Positions 11,915-24,310 of a stretch of DNA of 64,000 nucleotides are shown here, piece by piece. The notes beneath the pieces are model-generated. The model had not been told where the DNA came from and did no database searches. It saw nothing but the letters and a program-made list of their open reading frames with translations. Position 1 is the stretch's first letter. Every line of letters starts with the position of its first letter. The DNA is from Hyparrhenia diplandra. Taxonomy: Eukaryota > Streptophyta > Magnoliopsida > Poales > Poaceae. The position numbers were made by a program, and so were the translations under genes. The stretch is from the NCBI GenBank assembly GCA_015847255.1, contig JADLZK010002807.1, forward strand, positions 62,001 to 126,000, in the 5' to 3' direction.

Positions 11915-14372
11915 ATATGATCTATGAGAGGTAATCCAATGTATCTATTTTTAATCGGTAATTCTACAATTCATTTGCTAAATAATTGACGTATGTGGTC
12001 TCTTTCCTTTTATTTAGGCTATGCGGGCATGTTTTCTCTGGACCAAAGATTTTTGCTACATGCATGGGACATGTTTTCTTCATGATTTAGGCATTCTATC
12101 AATGAATGACTTTTTTTTTTTTTTTTTTTGTTAACCGGTGAGTGTTATGTTTTGACCAAAATTTCATATCTTTACCTAGAAGTCAAATTTGATATTATAT
12201 ATGGTAGTTGCACGTTAGTTATGCTATTTTCGATTGAAAATCGGATCGTTCAACGTAGTTGTGAATTAAGTGGTGCACCCCCCATCATTTTGCTCTAGGG
12301 CCGCATTTCGCCATGGCCGGCGTGTGACGTGTCGCCGCTAATAAGGGAGTAAGCTCCCGGTTCGTCGGGCGGGTCCCCGTCGGCGTGCACCTAAATAGCA
12401 CTGGACCGAGGTGGCCGACGCGTGGGTCCTCGGCGGCGGGAGGCCGAGCGGTCAGTGGCGTGGCGGCGGGTGCATGCGGGGAGACGGAGAGGGTCGGTGG
12501 CGCGACCGTTGGGAAGCGTGAATTCGAAACGGGCGGCCACGATGCGCGCTGGGGCTTGGCTTATCGCCTTCCTCCCTCACTGGGCAGGTGGGCCCCACCA
12601 TGGTGGTGGAGGATCTGGGGATGCGGAAAGTGGGGTTGAGAGGATGGCGTGTGGACAGGCACGCGTGTGCCGCTGCGTGCGTCGCCGATGCAAGCCACGC
12701 AATGGCACTGGGGTGATGGACCAGCGTGCAACAGCAAGTGATTTGAGTGGAAACATTGGGTGGCTGGGGTTTTGTTGTTGATCAAAAGCGCAACGACGGG
12801 TGATGGAGAACATAGTGTGTGTGTGTGTTGTAACTTGTAAGATGACAGCACCCGTGCGTTGTCACAACGGATGGAGAGAAAATGGTTCCACGATATTCAT
12901 GTTTCAACGAATATTTTAGTAATAACAAATTGTTTTTAAAGTATGGTGTTGTCAATATATGGGTTTTTTTTTGCGATAAATATATGGTTTATATTATATA
13001 TTACAAATCATGAATACTACAATAAAGGCGTCTGCAACAATACCGACTCAGGTACGTAGCTATTTGAGTGTACACATGAGCTCATTTTTTTTTAGTGTAC
13101 AAATCATCATGCATGCATCCTTTAGGGACGAAAGAGAACATGGATAGTAAACCGAGCCAACGGTTCTCTCATTTACTACCTCGCACACAACACGAGAGAA
13201 CATGGTAATTTCTCTGTCTACATGGACTGGCCTAGAAGGATTTCAAATACAAATACAAATACTTTTTAAAACTTTGTAGTGCAAGCTTTAGCGTGCAATC
13301 TCGAGCTAGCAGGTGGTTTGGACTATTCTGGACGTCCTAACCATATGTTGCGAAGTTTGTTTTCCGGCTGGCACGCGAGTTGTTTGTCGGGTAGTCTCCA
13401 TTCGGGTGTTTTAGGTGTGTGTAGTATTATAATACTCCTTCTGTCTTATTGAATCAGTTGTCCTAGCTCCCGGTTGTTGTCCCATACAAAACCGTGTTTT
13501 AGCTACAACACGGAGTCCATACCAAGGAAACCAGAGCAAGCGAGACCTAGGAACCTTGCAGCCAGCTTTATCATCGCGGCCTCCCATCCCTACGTAAAGC
13601 GTTTGATCCCATCACCCCTCCGCTCACCTCTCCTCTAGGCCGTGTCACCCTCTGCCTTGGCTCCTCCTCTAGCCCGTGTCGCCCCTACGCTTCGCCTCCA
13701 CCTCCAACTCCTCCTATAGACCGCGTCGCGTTGCAACTTTGCTTCGCCTCCTCCTCCAGTCCACGAGGCCTCCTCCTCCTGCAGCCCATGAGTTGTCGGG
13801 TGTGTCGCTCTGGATGTGCATCCCCTTCCTGGACTGGAGTCACCGACGTCTGGATGTGCATCTCCTCCATGCTGATTGGTCTGTGGGTCGGAAACAATAA
13901 GTGGCTGCTACCCCATCGTCGTCAAGCACCACCGGCTTGCCCTCTCCATTGGGCCTGGAGGCGTCCCATTCCCCATCTACACCCGCTGACACCAACCTGC
14001 CCCATGAATCGGTGCTCGGATAGTGGCCTCCGCCTCTTCTCGTCCATGGATAGGTGCCACCCTTCTCTTTTTCTCCACCAATTTGGTGTGGACACGAGGT
14101 CACGAGGGTCCGTTTCGATGACGGGAACAACAAGAGAGAAAAGAGACAGGAGATAGAACGTGTGACATGCAGGTCTACTCTTTAGCTTTGTCTTGGTATA
14201 TTTGAGTACACACTTAGAACGACTCTTTGTTTGGGACACGAGTATATGATATTATAAATAGATAGATAAACACCGGAGAAAGCGAAACTATAGATGTCTA
14301 TCGAACCCGCAACTCCCTACATCACTTCATCACCGACAACCCTACCTCATCACCAGCAAGGCAACTAAATTA
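11915..14372. other. Intergenic stretch with a GC-rich block, no recognised gene
   Basis: Contains an 18-base T run near 12112, a GC-rich block at 12300-12760 and a short GT run near 12820. At 13640-13790 there is a C-rich stretch of degenerate units of about 50 bp built on CCGTGTCGCCC and CGCTTCGCCTCC. Open frames in the GC-rich parts have no recognisable domain. I see no supportable gene here. Confidence 0.45.
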
Positions 14373-14971
14373 TCATGGCGCCGGCGCCACGCCGTCGTTG
14401 GCATGAGATTCGCCTGCAGAGATGACCTGCCCCTGCCCCGCGCGAGAAGGGGGTTTGACTCTTTTTTTTCTTCGCCATCGGTTGGGTGCTATGGAAGGAA
14501 AGAAATGCACGTACTTTCAACAATGAAGCCAAGACGCCTCTACAGCTTTTCGCTTCAAATCCGTGAAGAGCTCGGCGATTGGACTGCAGCCGATTTTAGG
14601 CGCGTGTCGTCACTGCTTGTGTTTGGTGGCTGATTGCTTTTGCTAGCTCAAACCAACGTAGCTAAATTCTATTAAGATGTAATCCATATTTGTGCTGTGG
14701 GGTTCGGGGGTTCGGTAATCGTTCGACTACCGTTATCCCCCCTCTTGCTGTCTCAAAACTCTATTCTTCTTAATGAAAAATACGCCAAGGCGTTATCGCG
14801 AAAAACCTTCCCCTGCCCCGCCGTCCACTCTTCCTGAGCCGCCCTTAGAGACGCCATGTCAGATGCAAGTGCAATGGCAGCCGCAGCCGCAGCCTCACGC
14901 ATTGCCTCTGTCTCACGCATTGCCTTAGCCGACCACCTGTCAATTGCTATTCTCATTCTAAGAGAACTCAT
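14373..14971 (-). pseudogene. Small Ala-rich protein gene, copy A, interrupted by a LINE
   Basis: With the LINE at 14442-14804 and one copy of its duplicated target set aside, the minus strand reads in frame from ATG 14971 to TGA 14373-14375, 73 codons including the stop. It starts MSSLRMRIAIDRW and has the Ala-rich core MREAAAAAAIALASDMA. The end, SAGESHANDGVAPAP, resembles the ends of copies B and C (G-x-S-x-A-N with a Pro-rich C-terminus). The start codon abuts a second, truncated LINE, and upstream host DNA resumes at 21725, where it matches the upstream DNA of copies B and C (GACGTGCAGGATC). No signal peptide or known domain is seen and the function is unknown. The two insertions would prevent normal expression. 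Confidence 0.6.
14442..14804 (+). mobile_element. Truncated LINE (3' end of ORF2 plus 3'UTR)
   Basis: The open frame ending near 14630 reads LQIREELGDWTAADFRRVSS, the C-terminus typical of grass L1-type LINE ORF2. A 3'UTR follows, ending in CTTAATGAAAAATACGCC and a short A tail. It is flanked by a target duplication with one mismatch, ACCTGCCCCTGCCCCGC (14425-14441) and ACCTTCCCCTGCCCCGC (14805-14821). It is heavily 5'-truncated, as is usual for target-primed reverse transcription. Confidence 0.85.
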
Positions 14972-15167
14972 TTTTTTTTCTCAAGAGCACGCCGTAGGCG
15001 CGTATTTCAATAAGCAGAAAGAGTTTGCAAACAAGATCGACCGGCAACACCGTTACCAAAATTCGACCAACCTAATTCTTTTCTTTTTGAGACCACGCCA
15101 AGGCGCCGTATTTCATTAAGCGTAAAGAGTTTGAAACACCAACACAACGTCGCCTGGTAACACCATG

Positions 15168-16775
15168 TTACCAACGTCCTCCTAGTCTCTTGGATGCAAC
15201 ACAAGATTTATTACATAACAGGATTAGTTGCTCGTCCCGAGGTAGACTCCTGCACTTTCGCCAGAGGTCTCCGAGATGTCGATTTCCTGCCATACACCAT
15301 GCCACAGCCTCGTCCACGGATGGCAAGGGCAAGCTGAACAGCCGTGGTCGAACTCGGTTGAAGGTCCTCGAATTGAGTTCTTTCCATAGGAGCCACCCTA
15401 CTAGGAAGAAGAGTGACTCGAACCCACGGCGTAGCGGCTTCTGAATTTTTTTTTGGCGGTTCAGCCTCCACCACTCAAAGACCCTCTCCTCAGCCATGAC
15501 AACAAGGTGCTGCAGCTGTAGCTTTGAAAGGATGATGAACCAAACCTCCTTGCTGAAGGGGCATCCAAGCATGATATGGTCCATGGTTTCCGGGCTCGAT
15601 CACACATGATACACTCACGAGAGTCCCGAAGACCATGGCGGAACCTCCGGTCAATTGGCCCAAAGATCGTCCATGGAGGACAAGCCGGAAAAAGAATCGA
15701 CCCTCGGTGGCGCCTTGACTTTCGAGCCGGGCTGCTCCTAGAACCGGCGAGGATCCAAATAACATAGCTCCGTAGGGCGATGCCGCGAGAATATGAATGA
15801 TCGGGCGTGAGGTTCGGGAGAACCCGTCCCGGCCGGAAGAGAGGTGGACCTCGATCCAGCCTCGCCGAGAGGTGGGCAAACTTCGACTAGTAGCCGAATG
15901 GTAATGGCTCCAATAATATGGCGAACCGGTTGTTGTTTTGGAGAGATTCGCAATGGTGGCCGTCGCCTCCCGGGCTGATCCCGCAAAGATCGCCGGAGCC
16001 AAGATGCGATGGAGGAGCCATCAAGCCACCGGTCGGTCCGTAAGAAAATGGATTCCCGTTGCGACCACGAAGGTTGTCATTTACGCGGCTCAAATGGTTC
16101 CCTCTCCGTTGTCCTCCGCCACTGCCCGACTAGCCGGTCTTGCCACACCCACGTGTAATGCTAGCGCAATCCCCGCGGCCTGAGGTCCGAGACACCCGGT
16201 CCACCAAGCACCGCGGCATGCGGCAGTGATCCATGCCACCCCCAACGCCCTCCGGCCTGCCGAGCGCCCGCCAAAATGAAAGATCGCGGAGCTTGTCAAT
16301 TTCACCAATAGCCCAAGAGGATAGGCACAATGCTATGGAGGTATGGATAGGAATTGCGACAACGTAGCCTTGACAAAGGCCGTTCGGCAAGCAACATTAA
16401 GCAAGTTTCCTTTCCTCTTGGAATACGTACGACCACCATGTCAATCGAACTGTTCATCCGCCCTTCGGCTTTGTGACCGAACAATGGGATCCCTGGATAA
16501 CGCGAGGGGAAGGAGTCAACGCGGCATGCAAGAATTTCTTGGACACACCGGAGATCTTGGATCGAGCAATGCATGGGTGTCGCGACGCTTTTGTTCGGGT
16601 TGAAGAAGAGACCCGATGCTAGTCCAAAAATATTCGGGAGGCCTCGTACACATCTCAAGCTCACGGGTATCCGCTTAACGAAGACTACCGGATCGCCTCG
16701 CATATATAAGTAAGCTCTATGCTCGCCGACTCCGGGGATTGGTGTAAGCTTGTTGTTCTCGTCTGCCCATCTCAA
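15168..16775 (-). pseudogene. LINE ORF2: reverse transcriptase remainder and C-terminal zinc domain
   Basis: The frame at 16302-16775 has FGLASGLFFNPNKS and a YPGIPLFG-like motif, typical of the thumb side of plant LINE reverse transcriptases. The catalytic box is not seen intact. The frame at 15168-15584 has MDHIMLGCPFSKEVWFIIL and the Trp-rich VGWLLWKELNSRTFN, the zinc-binding RT-terminal domain of plant L1 elements. The frames are broken throughout. Confidence 0.75.
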
Positions 16776-17345
16776 AGATCGCGTTGAGGACCTCCATCGC
16801 CAAAGACAAATAGCATTGGAGACAAAGGGTCCCCTTGCCTAAGGCCACGCGCGTGGATAGATCCGCCGGCCGGGCCGGCCATTTAGCAAGATACGTGTGC
16901 TAGCCGTCGATAGAATAATCGATATCCAATTTCTCCATCTCTCGACCGAAGCCCGTGTGCCGCAAGACTTCAATGAGGAAAGGCCATGCAACCGAGTCAA
17001 AAGCCTTCGGCTATGTCAATCTTCGAAGTTAGCATACGGGAAGCACGACGTTTGTGTATGGCCCGGCAAGTGATTTGGACCCCTCGAGGGAAATTGTCGC
17101 AGCCGCGCGCCTCGATAAACTCACTTTGATTAGGTTCAACTAGATCCCCAAGCACTAGAGCCAAACGGTTTTGCTAAGCATTTTGTGACTAGCTTCCCGG
17201 CTGTGAACCACAAGCTTATTGGTCGATAGTCTCTAATTTCAGTCGGGTTATCCTTTTTTCTTCAACAAGATCATGTAGGCATCATTCAAGTGATGGAAGC
17301 TCCTTGAGTACAAATGACCAAAATGCGTTGACAGCATTCAAAATG

Positions 17346-18732
17346 TCAGTTTTGATTATGGCCCGGACCGTTTGTAAAAAGAGGCACGTGAAGCCGCCCG
17401 GGCGGCGCTTTTTTCATTTGGCGATTCCTTGATAACAGCCCAAACTTCTTCTTGATGAATAAATCCTCCAAGGTCGTGAGGTCATGAGGCTGCGGACCAA
17501 CAGCATGCAAGTCGACACGCTTTATTATGCGCTCAAAAGGTTGACCCGTGACACCATTGTAATAGTCATAAATCGCCGCCATGGAGGTGTCGGTCACAAG
17601 CTGCCCCCCCCGGCGACATGTAAGGATTCTATGGCGTTGTGTCGCTCGCGATGGCAGGCCTGGAGGTGGTAGTAGCGCGTGTTGGCATCTCCCTCCGCGG
17701 GGGAAGATAGTATGCGCCCGCTGCCCGGCAATGGTGCGCGAGAGGGAGGCCAAGCCGAGAACGCGAATCTTGAGCGGTTTTGCGTAGGTCCGCTTCCCAT
17801 GGGTGAAGAAGCCTCCGTTCCCTCTCCTCATCCCAAATAAAAATCATCTCTCCGCCATCGCCAGTTCTAGGCGGATACTACCAATTTTGGAGCTGCTCCA
17901 ACGTCGTAGCTCGCGAGCCGGCGCCTGAATTTGTAATCAAGGACACGGAAAGGATCGGCGTCAAGTGGTGTTTGGCGCCCAAGCATTAGTGACCACCTCG
18001 GTGAAGCCGGCACCTTGACCCGGAAGGACTCAAAGCGAAGCGGCGTTTTCTTTGGTAGACATGCCTCAGTAGCTGCAGGTGTAGTGGGCAGTGATCTGAG
18101 AAGTCCGAGGAGAGAGGCTTGAGGACATGGTCGGGGAACATCATCATCCAATCGTCAGATGCGAGCATCCTGTCCAGGCGCTCTAGGGTCAGCTGATCCC
18201 TCTCATTGGACCATGTGAATCGCCTCCCACAGAGATGGATATCATGCAGCTGGGCATTGTTGATGAAGGCGCGGAAGAGGCGCATATTCCTACGATTCAA
18301 ACGCCCATTCTTTGTTGTCTTCGCCTTATAGATCATGTTGAAGTATCCCAAAGAAAGGAACCCACGGTCCGTGGTGCGTTGCCTGTCCGAATCGTAGGAG
18401 TTCATCGAGGAACTCGACTTTCGCATCGCCGGGGACCATAGACGACCGTGATCCACCATGGTGGCAAATGAGCCCCAAAGACAACTTTGGCGAGAGGTTG
18501 AACCCGCCCCTCACGGCCCTCGATCCACCGAAAAGCGCATCGAGTCGCCCGGCCCAATAGCACACCTCCAAAGAAGACCGACCTGGGGGAGAAATTCATA
18601 AGCATACCGCGCCCCCAAAATTTCATTCCCAAACCCGACAGAAACATCCTCGGCCGTTTTCCGGGAGACACACCAAGGTTGGTTTATGGAGGAGTACAAA
18701 CTCACGTCAAAGATCACGATGTGCCTTGCCAT
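17346..18732 (-). pseudogene. LINE ORF2: apurinic-type endonuclease and start of reverse transcriptase
   Basis: The frame at 17986-18459 contains GRLNRRNMRLFRAFINNAQL, RRFTWSNERD, LERLDRMLASDDW and LSSDFSDHCPLHL. This is the C-terminal half of the LINE APE-type endonuclease, with the SDH motif that carries the catalytic His. The frame 17346-17831 continues into the linker and RT N-terminus (TLEDLFIKKKFGLL-like). Multiple frame shifts separate the pieces. Confidence 0.75.
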
Positions 18733-19673
18733 TCAAACCACGCACATTCCACACGAAGCACGTTTTGCATTGTCGTCATTAAATAACCATCGAGAGCTAC
18801 TTGGTGTAGGCGGCACTCATGCCACCTCCTCCTCCAGTAGGACAAGTCAAGGTCGATGGGCCGCTAAGTCAAATTTACCATTCAACAGGGATCTGCGAGG
18901 GCGTTTCGCTTGCGCGCAGACGACGGATCACCCCGAATGCCTCTCTGAATTTATTCTTAATTTCAGAGTCCACCGCCTCCTTATCAACTTGGAATCCCAG
19001 CTTGTTCGAAGCACCCGTTGAGCCCGGGCGCCGCGTTCGCTGCCCTTGGTCGCGGCAAAGAATACGCCCGCCGTCTCAAGGTCCGGCCCGAGGCAGAGTG
19101 CGGAACGTCTCAACCGCGGCCCTGCCCTCAAGATTGGGGTGGCGGCGGGAGACAGATCCCTCTTCAAGGTCCGCCGCACCGGTCCGGACAACAATAGAGT
19201 CTTCGTGGAGTGGAGCGCAGAACAATGGTCGCGGGAGTTGTATCCATCAACACCTCAATCCCGTGTCTTTGTGTAAAGAACTCACCGCCAACCATATCCG
19301 CCCACCAGTCGGTTGAGGATTCCATGGCATGTTGGCCAACCTCTTTGCGAGGGAGGTTAACCGGGTTCAATTCAGCAAGTGCTAAACATTCGACCCACCG
19401 AAGAAGCGTGAGTCGGTGGAGGGGCCTCACCGAGCGGCCATCCCAGAAGTTGTGGAGCAATGCGTAAAGCTTCCAACCACACCAAGACATGGGGAGCTCG
19501 GGCCACGCTTTTACCGTGCATCGCGTGAGGGAGTATAGAACAATGCCATCTTCCGGCAAGGAGTTGCGGGACTTTGGCGCATGGACGCCATCCGGAGACA
19601 GAGGCCGGCGACTCTGTGCAAGCGAGGGACATCCGCACATGCCCGAGCTAGCAAGGACATCATCCCGGGATGC

Positions 19674-21687
19674 TCACATGAGCCTCACCGGGCTTCCCGG
19701 TAGCGGGCAACAGACCTCTCCCACCACAATGGACTGCAACGCAACATGGCAACGTAAGCCAGGGTAAGAGTCCAAGGAGCTCCCGTAAGTGTCTTCATCA
19801 TTGTTGTTTCCACGTGGCGGTGGCATGTACTCGGGAGGGTAGGGAACAGCCCCGGGCGCATCCCTCGGCCACCATCCGCATCCCCGATCCCCCTCCATCG
19901 CCGGGTGGCGTAGGAGGCCCGTTCCAGTCTTCAACAAAGAACGATCCGAAGTCCGGATGACATAGGTGAGGCCTCGGAGCTCGTTCTGCGGCTCCTCATC
20001 AAACGGGCGTGGTTCAGGTATCAGGATGGTCTGCTCCCTCTTAATACAAGTAGGGTGTCGGCACCAAGCAGTAACAAACATTTCACGGCCATCGTCCACA
20101 GGGGCAGCCCACTGTGGGTGAGTGATCCTGACATCCGCGCATCCCGGGCCCAAAACGAGATGAGCCGTCGTTGTGTTTCTAGCATGCAATGGGACGTGGG
20201 AGAGAGCCACCAGCACCTTGTAGAGGAAGATGTCCGAATTAGCCGCCGTCTGACGTCGCCAAGGACTCCATACAATGGGAAACAGATACCCCCCAGGCCT
20301 GGAGGCCAGTACCCTCGCTCGGTCCTCCGGGCATCGAAAACGAACAATGAAATCATGGGGATGCTCATGCCGTAGAATGTGCACGTCATTGCCGGAGATG
20401 TTGAAGTGATCAAACAAGTGCTGGTACATTGTCTGAACGGAAATCGCCGGCTTGGAGCCACCAATCAAAGCCACCAGAGCGTTTCCAAGCACATCCTCGG
20501 CTGCCTGAACCTCAGCCGAGCGAGGGACGACAACAACAGACCGCGCGCGTACGCAACGCTGCGCGGCACGGGTCGGGCGCATCCCCGCTCGGGGAGTGGC
20601 GAAGCGGTCGAGTGGAGGAGGTCGGGCGGCGAGTTGCAGCCGAGGCCGAGGCTGTATCCCCGAGCTTGACCGGGCGCCGGCGGAGCCACGCGACGATCCT
20701 CCACCGCCCCGGCGGGGACCGTCGTCAGCGTCAGTCGCGAGCAAGCGGCGCCGGGGATTTGTGCATCTTCTTTGCCCAGTGACCCTCCTCACCGCGGTTG
20801 CAGCACCGCATCCGGGAAGTACAGCTGCGATTGTGTGTGACCGCGACAAGCACCGGAAGCGCAGGCCTCGCAGCCCATTGGGACGGAGGAGGCAGCGGCG
20901 GCGCCGCACGACGACCGGCCACCCCCTGTAAAGCCCTCCTTGTCGGGTCGCTGCCGCGCGCCCGGGCCGGTGCGTGGCGGCGGTTGGCGGGAGTGGCCAC
21001 CCCGCTCGGCCCCGAGGGACGCCGATGACCGCCGACCGCATCGGGCGGTAGGTCGCGGCGGCGGCCGCCATGAAGCCATCCCGAGCCATCCCGGACAGTC
21101 GGGGCTCCACAGGCGCCACGAGCGCCTTCTTCTTTCCTCTTTACGTGGCGACGCTTATGCTTGACCCCCCTTCCCCAACCCGGCGGGCGGGGATGGTGGC
21201 TCCGGCTCGAGAAGTCCTCCGAGTCACCGAGACACACACGATCATCGGGACCGCTGGCGAGGAACATCCCCCGGGACGGAATCCGCGCGTCGGCTATCAG
21301 CTCGCTCAACGGCGGGAGCTCCTCGTCGCGAAATCCGCCCAGGACCGGGCGGAAGGAGAGCCATCCTCCATGGCCGGATAGCGAGGCGGTGGGGAAAAAA
21401 TGGTGTTTCTCAGATCTGGAAATGTGGGGCGAGGGGAGGGAGATAAGGGGGGAGAGCTCTACTGGAGCATCACGTAGGTGGGTGGACGCCGGGGGCGGAG
21501 TGGCAGGCGGCGGGCTGAGCGAGGGCACGGCGGCCGGGGAAGCCGCCCGGCGGGCGCGGGTCGCCACGGAGTCGCCTACGCGGGCGCTTACCTTTTGGAC
21601 ATAGTCTCCCGCCCTCTTCTCTAGAATTAACTGACCATACTCCATATTCACCATTATGCATCCTTGCAAATGTTTCTGAACGACCAA
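19674..21687 (-). pseudogene. LINE ORF1 (RNA-binding protein), frame-shifted
   Basis: The long minus-strand frame 19674-21119 contains a DUF4283-like segment (LFDHFNISGNDVHILRHEHP, then FIVRFRCPEDRARVLASRPG), the domain found in ORF1 of plant L1 elements. The overlapping frame 20731-21687 carries the 5' part and ends near CCNRGEEGHWAKKM, a zinc-knuckle motif whose last Cys position is lost in this reading. ORF1 would coat the element RNA. The frame is split, so no complete protein is expected. Confidence 0.75.
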
Positions 21688-21724
21688 CCTAATTCTATTC
21701 TAAGAGAATTCTAAGAGAACTCAT

Positions 21725-22292
21725 GAATAGCCAAATAGAGAGCGTGGTCAGCACGGCCATTACGAGCTGACGACTTGACGTGCAGGATCGCGTTGAGAGG
21801 ATCGGAGCTTGTCAAAAATTTTGGTAAGCACTAGAACTACCATGATATATATGGTCGGCCTGCACCCACATATATATGTTACCGGAAGGAACGTAATACA
21901 ACAAGTAATCTTGATGAGTTGGACTCGGACTTCTACTGCTACGCGCGTGAATTCTATTCGAACTCTTTCTTGTATAGATAAGAGTCCGAGTTCTTTTGTT
22001 CACAAAACGTGCATAGAATTTCCCCTAATTATTGTTGGTATAAAATTGTATATATGTGTAAAGTTTAATTCTTGTTTGCTCGTCAAAATACATCCATGCG
22101 TTGAAACCACACTACAGTTTGTTAATTGTTACTATGCTACTAGCAACACAAACATAGCTGCCACGAGTGGACAAAATGGCCACGACAAAGGAAGCATGGC
22201 GGCCACAACAACACGCTCGTGTGGTGTCACCGGCCAAGGCTAGAAAGCCTAGACTGGCAGCTTGGAGATCCCATTGTCCCTATGCAGATTTA
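21725..22292. other. Upstream region of Ala-rich gene copy A (shared with copies B and C)
   Basis: From 21725 the DNA matches the upstream DNA of copies B (from 27481) and C (from 37079). All three share GACGTGCAGGATC, a TATATATGTTACCGGA-like segment, repeats of TCCGAACTC or its variants, ACAAAAC(G/A)TG and CCCTAATTATTGTTGG. This shows copy A belongs to the same duplicated family. No separate gene is seen. Confidence 0.6.
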
Positions 22293-24307
22293 GGGGCTGT
22301 TTGGAAGAGCTCCTCTCCCAAAAATCAGCTCCTCTCCCGAAAAATCTTCTCCAGCCTGGAGCCGGTGGAGCCGCTAGGTGTTTGGCTGCAGTCCAGCTCT
22401 ACCAATTCACGGCCCCAGCTGTCAGCCCGCTCCAATTCCTCCACCACCACTAGTACCGAAAACATTTTTGAGTGACGGCGCCTAGGATTTTTAGGTGGCG
22501 GGCAGGCGCCCGTCACTAGAAGGTCACTGAGAAATCAAAGTCTCTTCCATGGCGGGCCACTTTGCCCGTCACGGTTATAGATGGACCGTGGCGGGCACGT
22601 TAGGATGCCCGCCACGTAAAGATTTTCGAAAAATAAAAAAATTGTAAAAACCCTAGACAGGCCCGCCAAGCCCATCCATGGGCCCGCCGAGCCCATCTAG
22701 GGTTAGGGATCCGCCGCCACCGCCGCGCCCGGATCCGGCTCGCCCGCCGCGGGATCCACCGTGCTCGCGTGGATCCGCCACGGGATCCGCCGTGGGGAGC
22801 CTCGATCCGCGCCGGGTGCGCAGCTCCCCTGGATCCACCGCCCGTAGCCCCCGCCCGCCGCCGCGAAGCGGATGAAGGAGCACCGCCCGCCGACCGCCGC
22901 GGAGGAAGGAAGGGGGCCGCCGCGTCGTCGCCGAGGTAGGGCCCGGCCACCGCGTCGAGAAAGGAGGCCGCCGGAAGCGAGGAAGGCGCCGCCACCGCGT
23001 CGAGGAAAGCGCCGCCGCGCTGCCGTGGATCCGCCGGAGAGAAGGAAGGGAGAGGGGAAGGGTGGGGAGAAGCCGCGGCGGTGGTGAGAAGCCGCTGCGA
23101 TGCTAGAGAAGCGCGCGGTGGTGAGAAGCCGCAAGATGCGAGAGAAGCGCTGTGGGAGAAGGTTGCATGCGAGAAGAAGTGCGTGGGGGAGAAGCCTTCG
23201 CTGCGGGAGGAGAAGGAGCCGCCGCTTCACGGATAAGTGTGGGAGAGTAGTGTTGAGATTGAAACCCTAGCTCCTATATATATACTAGGACCGTGATATT
23301 GGGTTGGTTGGGCCTATAATTGGGCCAAGATTTTGCGTGACGGGTTTTAAAGATGCCCGCCACACGTTAATTTATTTTTCGCGGGCGGCATCTTAACACG
23401 CCCCGCCACGGAAAAATACACTATTTTCCGCGGGCGGGTATATTAAGGTGCCCGCCACGAAAATCGATTTCCCGTGATCGGCAAAAACGCCGCCACCACG
23501 TAAAAAACTCGACGCGTGGCGGGGTATTTTCCGTGACGGGCAAAAAAAAAGTGCTCGCCACGGAAAAGATTTTGCAAGTGCTCGCAAAAATCATTTCGTT
23601 ACTAGTGCACGCGAATCGACCAAGAAGCGGGGGGAAAGAACGCCGCCGTGCCCGCGCGTAAGCGCCGCTTACGACGGGGTGGCCTTCCCAAACCCGCGCC
23701 CGGGAACCACCGGGATGAGCGGGGAGTGGAGGGAAGGAGGAGGAAGACCGGTGGGGGCCCGACGATCTCGCCACGCTTTGCCCCGCACACACTTGACGGG
23801 AGGGGCGCCGCCCGCGTGCGTCACCGGGGGGAGGGGGCGGCGAAGAGAGGCAAGCGGGCATCTATTGCAGAGCCAGCGGCCAAGGCTACCGCGGGCCGGA
23901 AGTGGAGGAGATGCGGGCGCCGGGCGCTGGGCAGAGCCCGCCGCCCGCGCCGGCCGCCGCACAATCCGCCCCAGCCGCTCTTTGTCGCCGCGGGTGCCGT
24001 CACGGCAGGCCGACCGGGAGTGGAGGAGATGTGGGCAGCGGTCGGCGCGGAGGAGGCGCGCAAAGGGGAGAAAGAAACTAAAACGAACCGTTATTTTCTA
24101 TGTAATCGGTGGCATGGTGGGTAATTTCCTACCATCTCCGTGAGGACATTCGTCTCCACGCTTCGGTGGAGTACCGTGGGAGCTCCTACGAAATTCATGG
24201 AGATGGAGCCCGTTTTTGTGAGCGAGGAGCTACCTCCACGGTCTTTGTTTGGCCAAAAATCTCGGAGACGAGCTATTTTTCTGGAGAGGAGCTCTCCCAA
24301 ACACCCC
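22293..24307. mobile_element. Tourist/Harbinger-type element, split by a CACTA
   Basis: Termini GGGGCTGTTTGGAAGAGCTC (left) and, read inward from the right, GGGGTGTTTGGGAGAGCTCC form inverted repeats. They are flanked by TTA at 22290-22292 and 24308-24310, the target duplication expected of PIF/Harbinger elements. It is about 855 bp without the nested CACTA. No Harbinger transposase is visible, so it is non-autonomous. The GC-rich part 23611-24110 is open on both strands but shows no recognisable domain. Confidence 0.8.
22448..23607. mobile_element. Non-autonomous CACTA element nested in the Tourist element
   Basis: It starts CACTAGTACCGAAAAC and ends in the inverted form of CACTAGTAACGAAATG, with the 3-bp target duplication CAC at 22445-22447 and 23608-23610. 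The subterminal zones are dense in GTGGCGGGC and GCCCGCCAC motifs, as CACTA subterminal repeats are. The 1.16-kb interior is GC-rich and open on both strands but shows no transposase domain. Confidence 0.9.
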
Positions 24308-24310
24308 TTA

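Larger units (their letters stand above)
15080..21680 (-). mobile_element. Near full-length L1-type LINE, decayed
   Basis: Minus-strand LINE of 6.6 kb with a perfect 16-bp target duplication, CGACCAACCTAATTCT, at 15064-15079 and 21681-21696. On the minus strand the order is 5' region, ORF1 with a nucleic-acid-binding domain, ORF2 endonuclease, reverse transcriptase, a terminal zinc-binding domain, then a short A-rich 3' end at 15080-15090. ORF2 is broken into many frames, so the copy is inactive. Its length suggests it inserted whole and then decayed. Confidence 0.9.
14955..21724 (-). mobile_element. Second truncated LINE 3' end, split by a full-length LINE
   Basis: A T run at 14971-14979 begins a minus-strand LINE 3' end (text like GCACGCCGTAGGCGCGTATTTCAATAAGC). 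The target duplication is ATTCTAAGAGAACTCAT at 14955-14971 and 21708-21724, 17 of 17 identical. The element is only about 120 bp: 14972-15079 plus 21697-21707. The 6.6-kb LINE at 15080-21680 landed inside it. The coordinates given span both duplications. Confidence 0.8.

Noticed and set aside
12385..12781. GC-rich open frames
   Set aside because: Both strands are open and composition alone explains this; no domain or promoter was seen.
22600..23230. Long Arg/Pro-rich frames
   Set aside because: They are interior sequence of a non-autonomous CACTA built from GGATCCGCC-type repeats.
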